From contig JANYHW010000046.1 of the NCBI GenBank assembly GCA_025358885.1, positions 1 through 35,651 of the forward strand: a DNA stretch of 35,651 nucleotides, read 5' to 3'. Origin of the DNA: Cytophagales bacterium. GTDB lineage: Bacteria; Bacteroidota; Bacteroidia; Cytophagales; Cyclobacteriaceae. A program made the position numbers and the translations under genes. Shown in pieces: positions 33,680 through 35,651 of this stretch (position 1 is the stretch's first letter; every line of letters starts with the position of its first letter). Under the pieces are notes generated by a model. The model was not told where the DNA came from. It saw only the letters and a list, made by a program, of their open reading frames with translations, and did no database searches.

Positions 33680-33705
33680 TTACCTTTATCCCTTAGAAGT
33701 TGATT

Positions 33706-34872
33706 ATGAATAGGTTAGCATTGGCTTTAGTCATCTCCCTTGCGGTGAGCGAGTTGTGCGCGCAAACCATCGGCGGCTCAGGAACTTCCCTAATCGGACA
33801 AGACAGTACCAACAGGGTGATCACCACAGCTGTTCCTTTTCTCATGATCACACCGGATTCGAGGGCAGCGGGTATGGGTGACGCAGGGGTTGCCACTACG
33901 CCCGACGCCAATTCTGCACATTGGAATGCGGCCAAGCTTGCTTTCATCGATAAAGGCTATGGCGTCTCTGCATCATACACGCCGTGGCTGGGAAAGATCA
34001 TCAACGACATGTCAATATTTTATCTTTCGGGATTCTACAAGATCAATAGAAAGCAGACCGTAGCTGCCTCCATGAAGTATTTCAATCTTGGAGAAGTACA
34101 ATTCAATCAAGGCCCTGACCCGGCCGACTTGCTGGGTCGGTACAATCCGCGGGAGTTTGCTTTCGACGTCACCTACTCAACAATTTTGACAGAACATATG
34201 AGTATCGGTGGTTCTTTACGCTACATCCATTCTAACCTCACCGGATATTTATCCACCAACTCATTTGATGCACGACCCGGAAATTCTGTGGCGGTGGACT
34301 TTGGTTTCTATTACAATAAACCCATGGTCTGGAAAAATTCCAACCTCGCTTTCGGCGCGACGATCACCAACCTGGGCGGAAAAATCTCCTATTCGGATGC
34401 CAACAACAAAGATTTTCTTCCCACCAACCTGAGAATTGGAACTGCTTATAAAATGGATTTGGATGCACGCAACAGTCTTTCGTTTGCTTTGGATTTTAAC
34501 AAGCTGATGGTTCCAAGTCCTGCCCCAGGAAGTAAGACCAAGCCAATGCTTGCCGGTGTCCTGGGATCATTTACGGATGCACAGGGAGGATTCAAGGAGG
34601 AAATGCAGGAGATAACCACTTCGCTCGGTATGGAGTATTGGTATAACAATACCGTCGCCGGTCGCCTGGGTTATTTTTATGAAGCCCAGCCCAAGGGCAA
34701 CCGCAAATACCTGACGGCGGGAGTTGGTTTTCGTGTAGACAAATTTGGTCTTGATGTGGCCTATCTTGTACCTACCAACAAACGAGAGAATGCTTTGGCT
34801 GAGACCCTGCGTTTCACCATTATGATGCTGTTTAAGAAAAAAGAAAAGGAAGAAGAACCCGTCACCGATTGA
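33706..34872 (+). CDS. porV: Type IX secretion outer-membrane barrel PorV (LptO-like)
   Basis: 388 residues from ATG 33706. Signal peptide NRLALALVISLAVSELCAQ, then TAVPFLMITPDSRAAGMGDAGVATTPDANSAHWNAAKLAF, the conserved N-terminal signature of PorV/PorQ barrels. The remainder is a run of amphipathic strands (SLRYIHSNLTGYLS, GVGFRVDKFGLDVAY) ending in FTIMMLF before a charged tail. PorV shuttles folded cargo from the Sov translocon to PorU at the outer membrane, in keeping with the neighbour. The stop overlaps the next ATG. Confidence 0.92.
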   Translation: MNRLALALVISLAVSELCAQTIGGSGTSLIGQDSTNRVITTAVPFLMITPDSRAAGMGDAGVATTPDANSAHWNAAKLAFIDKGYGVSASYTPWLGKIINDMSIFYLSGFYKINRKQTVAASMKYFNLGEVQFNQGPDPADLLGRYNPREFAFDVTYSTILTEHMSIGGSLRYIHSNLTGYLSTNSFDARPGNSVAVDFGFYYNKPMVWKNSNLAFGATITNLGGKISYSDANNKDFLPTNLRIGTAYKMDLDARNSLSFALDFNKLMVPSPAPGSKTKPMLAGVLGSFTDAQGGFKEEMQEITTSLGMEYWYNNTVAGRLGYFYEAQPKGNRKYLTAGVGFRVDKFGLDVAYLVPTNKRENALAETLRFTIMMLFKKKEKEEEPVTD

Positions 34873-35651
34873 TGACTCTACTGGATAGGTCCCAAGCTCC
34901 ACCCTTTCGTCTTTCTTCGGATTATTCCCTTGCCCACCCTGAGGTTTTTCAAACTTCTGATGGAGTAAAAGTTTTTGCCTTTCGTGGGTTGCAGCAGGAT
35001 GCTGTAAGACTTGAATTGATTATTGAGGCAGGGAAATGGTACGAACCCTCATTGGGTGTGAGCCAGTTTACTGCTCAAATGCTTTCCAAGGGTACACTCG
35101 CGAAGAATGCCTTCCAAATTGCTGAAGGCCTCGATTCATTGGGTGCGCACCTAGAGATCAGTCCAGGTTTTGACGTGGTGACACTTTCCCTGTTTGCTCT
35201 CCGGAAGAATTTAATGGCTGCGGCAACGATCCTGGCGGGGCTGCTGGTCGAACCATCCTTTGACGGAGAGGAGTTGAGGATCATGAAGGAGATTTTTGCT
35301 CAGAGTCTTCGGGTAAACAATGAAAAGACCAGCGTGGTGGCATCCAAGGAAATCCGGAAGGCGATTTTTGGTTCTGTCCATCCTTATGGCAGCAGCATAG
35401 AGGAGGCGGATGTGAAAAAAATTCAACGTGAAGACCTCGAGAAATTCTTTCAGACACAATTTTCTTTGCGGATGGTATTCCTGGTTGGTCAATTAACCGA
35501 TCAGGAGGTTCGCGAATTGACAGATCTTCTAAGACCAACCATGGCCCGTGCCAAAAGAAAAAAAATAAACGACTCCTTTCCCGGCTCATCACAAACTCTT
35601 CCCAAACCAAAAAGCGTTCAAGCCTCTGTCCGTTTAGGGAAAAAATGTCTG
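34872..35651 (+). CDS. M16-family peptidase-like protein lacking the zinc motif (runs off the window)
   Basis: 260 residues visible, open to the window end. The fold pattern is M16B: VFAFRGLQQDAVRLELIIEAGKWYEP, LSKGTLAKNAFQIAEGLDSLGAHLEI, ILAGLLVEPSFDGEELRIMKEIF and HPYGSSIEEADVKKIQREDLEKFF. Where active members have HxxEH (about residues 64 to 68) this protein reads VSQFTAQ, so no zinc site is present. It is likely the non-catalytic partner of a two-subunit protease; an active partner may lie downstream. ATG 34872 overlaps the porV stop, so it belongs to the same operon. Confidence 0.85.
   Translation, partial: MTLLDRSQAPPFRLSSDYSLAHPEVFQTSDGVKVFAFRGLQQDAVRLELIIEAGKWYEPSLGVSQFTAQMLSKGTLAKNAFQIAEGLDSLGAHLEISPGFDVVTLSLFALRKNLMAAATILAGLLVEPSFDGEELRIMKEIFAQSLRVNNEKTSVVASKEIRKAIFGSVHPYGSSIEEADVKKIQREDLEKFFQTQFSLRMVFLVGQLTDQEVRELTDLLRPTMARAKRKKINDSFPGSSQTLPKPKSVQASVRLGKKCL

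Noticed and set aside
1-35651. CRISPR array, tRNA or rRNA genes
   Set aside because: No regularly spaced repeats and no cloverleaf or conserved RNA sequence seen in the gaps, which are all under 200 bases.

Overview
The window looks like chromosomal DNA of a Bacteroidota bacterium, probably a gliding or free-living Cytophagales-type organism. The evidence is a PorU-type gingipain-like sortase directly followed by a PorV-like barrel (type IX secretion), a BatD-family protein, a long-chain fatty acid desaturase, and repeated matches to the Bacteroidota promoter signature TAnnTTTG just upstream of start codons. Phylum is well supported; anything finer is inference.

Region 1 (1 to about 14.5 kb) is a surface-glycan locus. 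Ten plus-strand genes run almost without gaps, most overlapping by 1 to 30 bases: a cut-off family 2 glycosyltransferase, a second GT2, an O-antigen ligase/polymerase, a nucleotidyltransferase-fold protein, a B12-binding-type radical SAM enzyme, a SAM methyltransferase, a GT9 (heptosyltransferase-like), a GT87-like membrane mannosyltransferase, a Wzx-like flippase and a third GT2. A minus-strand gene with a possible flavin-reductase-like barrel follows, then a second B12-type radical SAM enzyme coupled to a small-domain methyltransferase, and a convergent SPASM-type radical SAM gene. Three radical SAM enzymes plus two methyltransferases in one glycan locus suggest an unusually modified polymer or lipid-linked product.

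Region 2 (14.6 to 24.2 kb) is mostly housekeeping: fatty acid desaturase and ApbE-like flavin transferase (minus); ruvB and queG (plus); a small minus-strand gene with its own terminator; batD, aroC, a dicarboxylate/amino acid symporter and a NifU-like Fe-S scaffold (plus).

Region 3 (24.2 to 26.9 kb) is the accessory island. One long gene encodes a TIR domain, a single membrane helix and a TolB/PD40-type propeller. It is broken late in the propeller by what reads as a one-base deletion, and it lies between two 43-base palindromic direct repeats (38/43 identical).

Region 4 (26.9 to 35.65 kb) holds a minus-strand S9 lipoprotein peptidase, then a tight plus-strand run: metallo-beta-lactamase-fold hydrolase, phosphatidylserine synthase, porU, porV, and an M16-family protein lacking the zinc motif that runs off the end.

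There is no gene-free stretch above 300 bases. I saw no tRNA, rRNA, CRISPR array, transposase or integrase.
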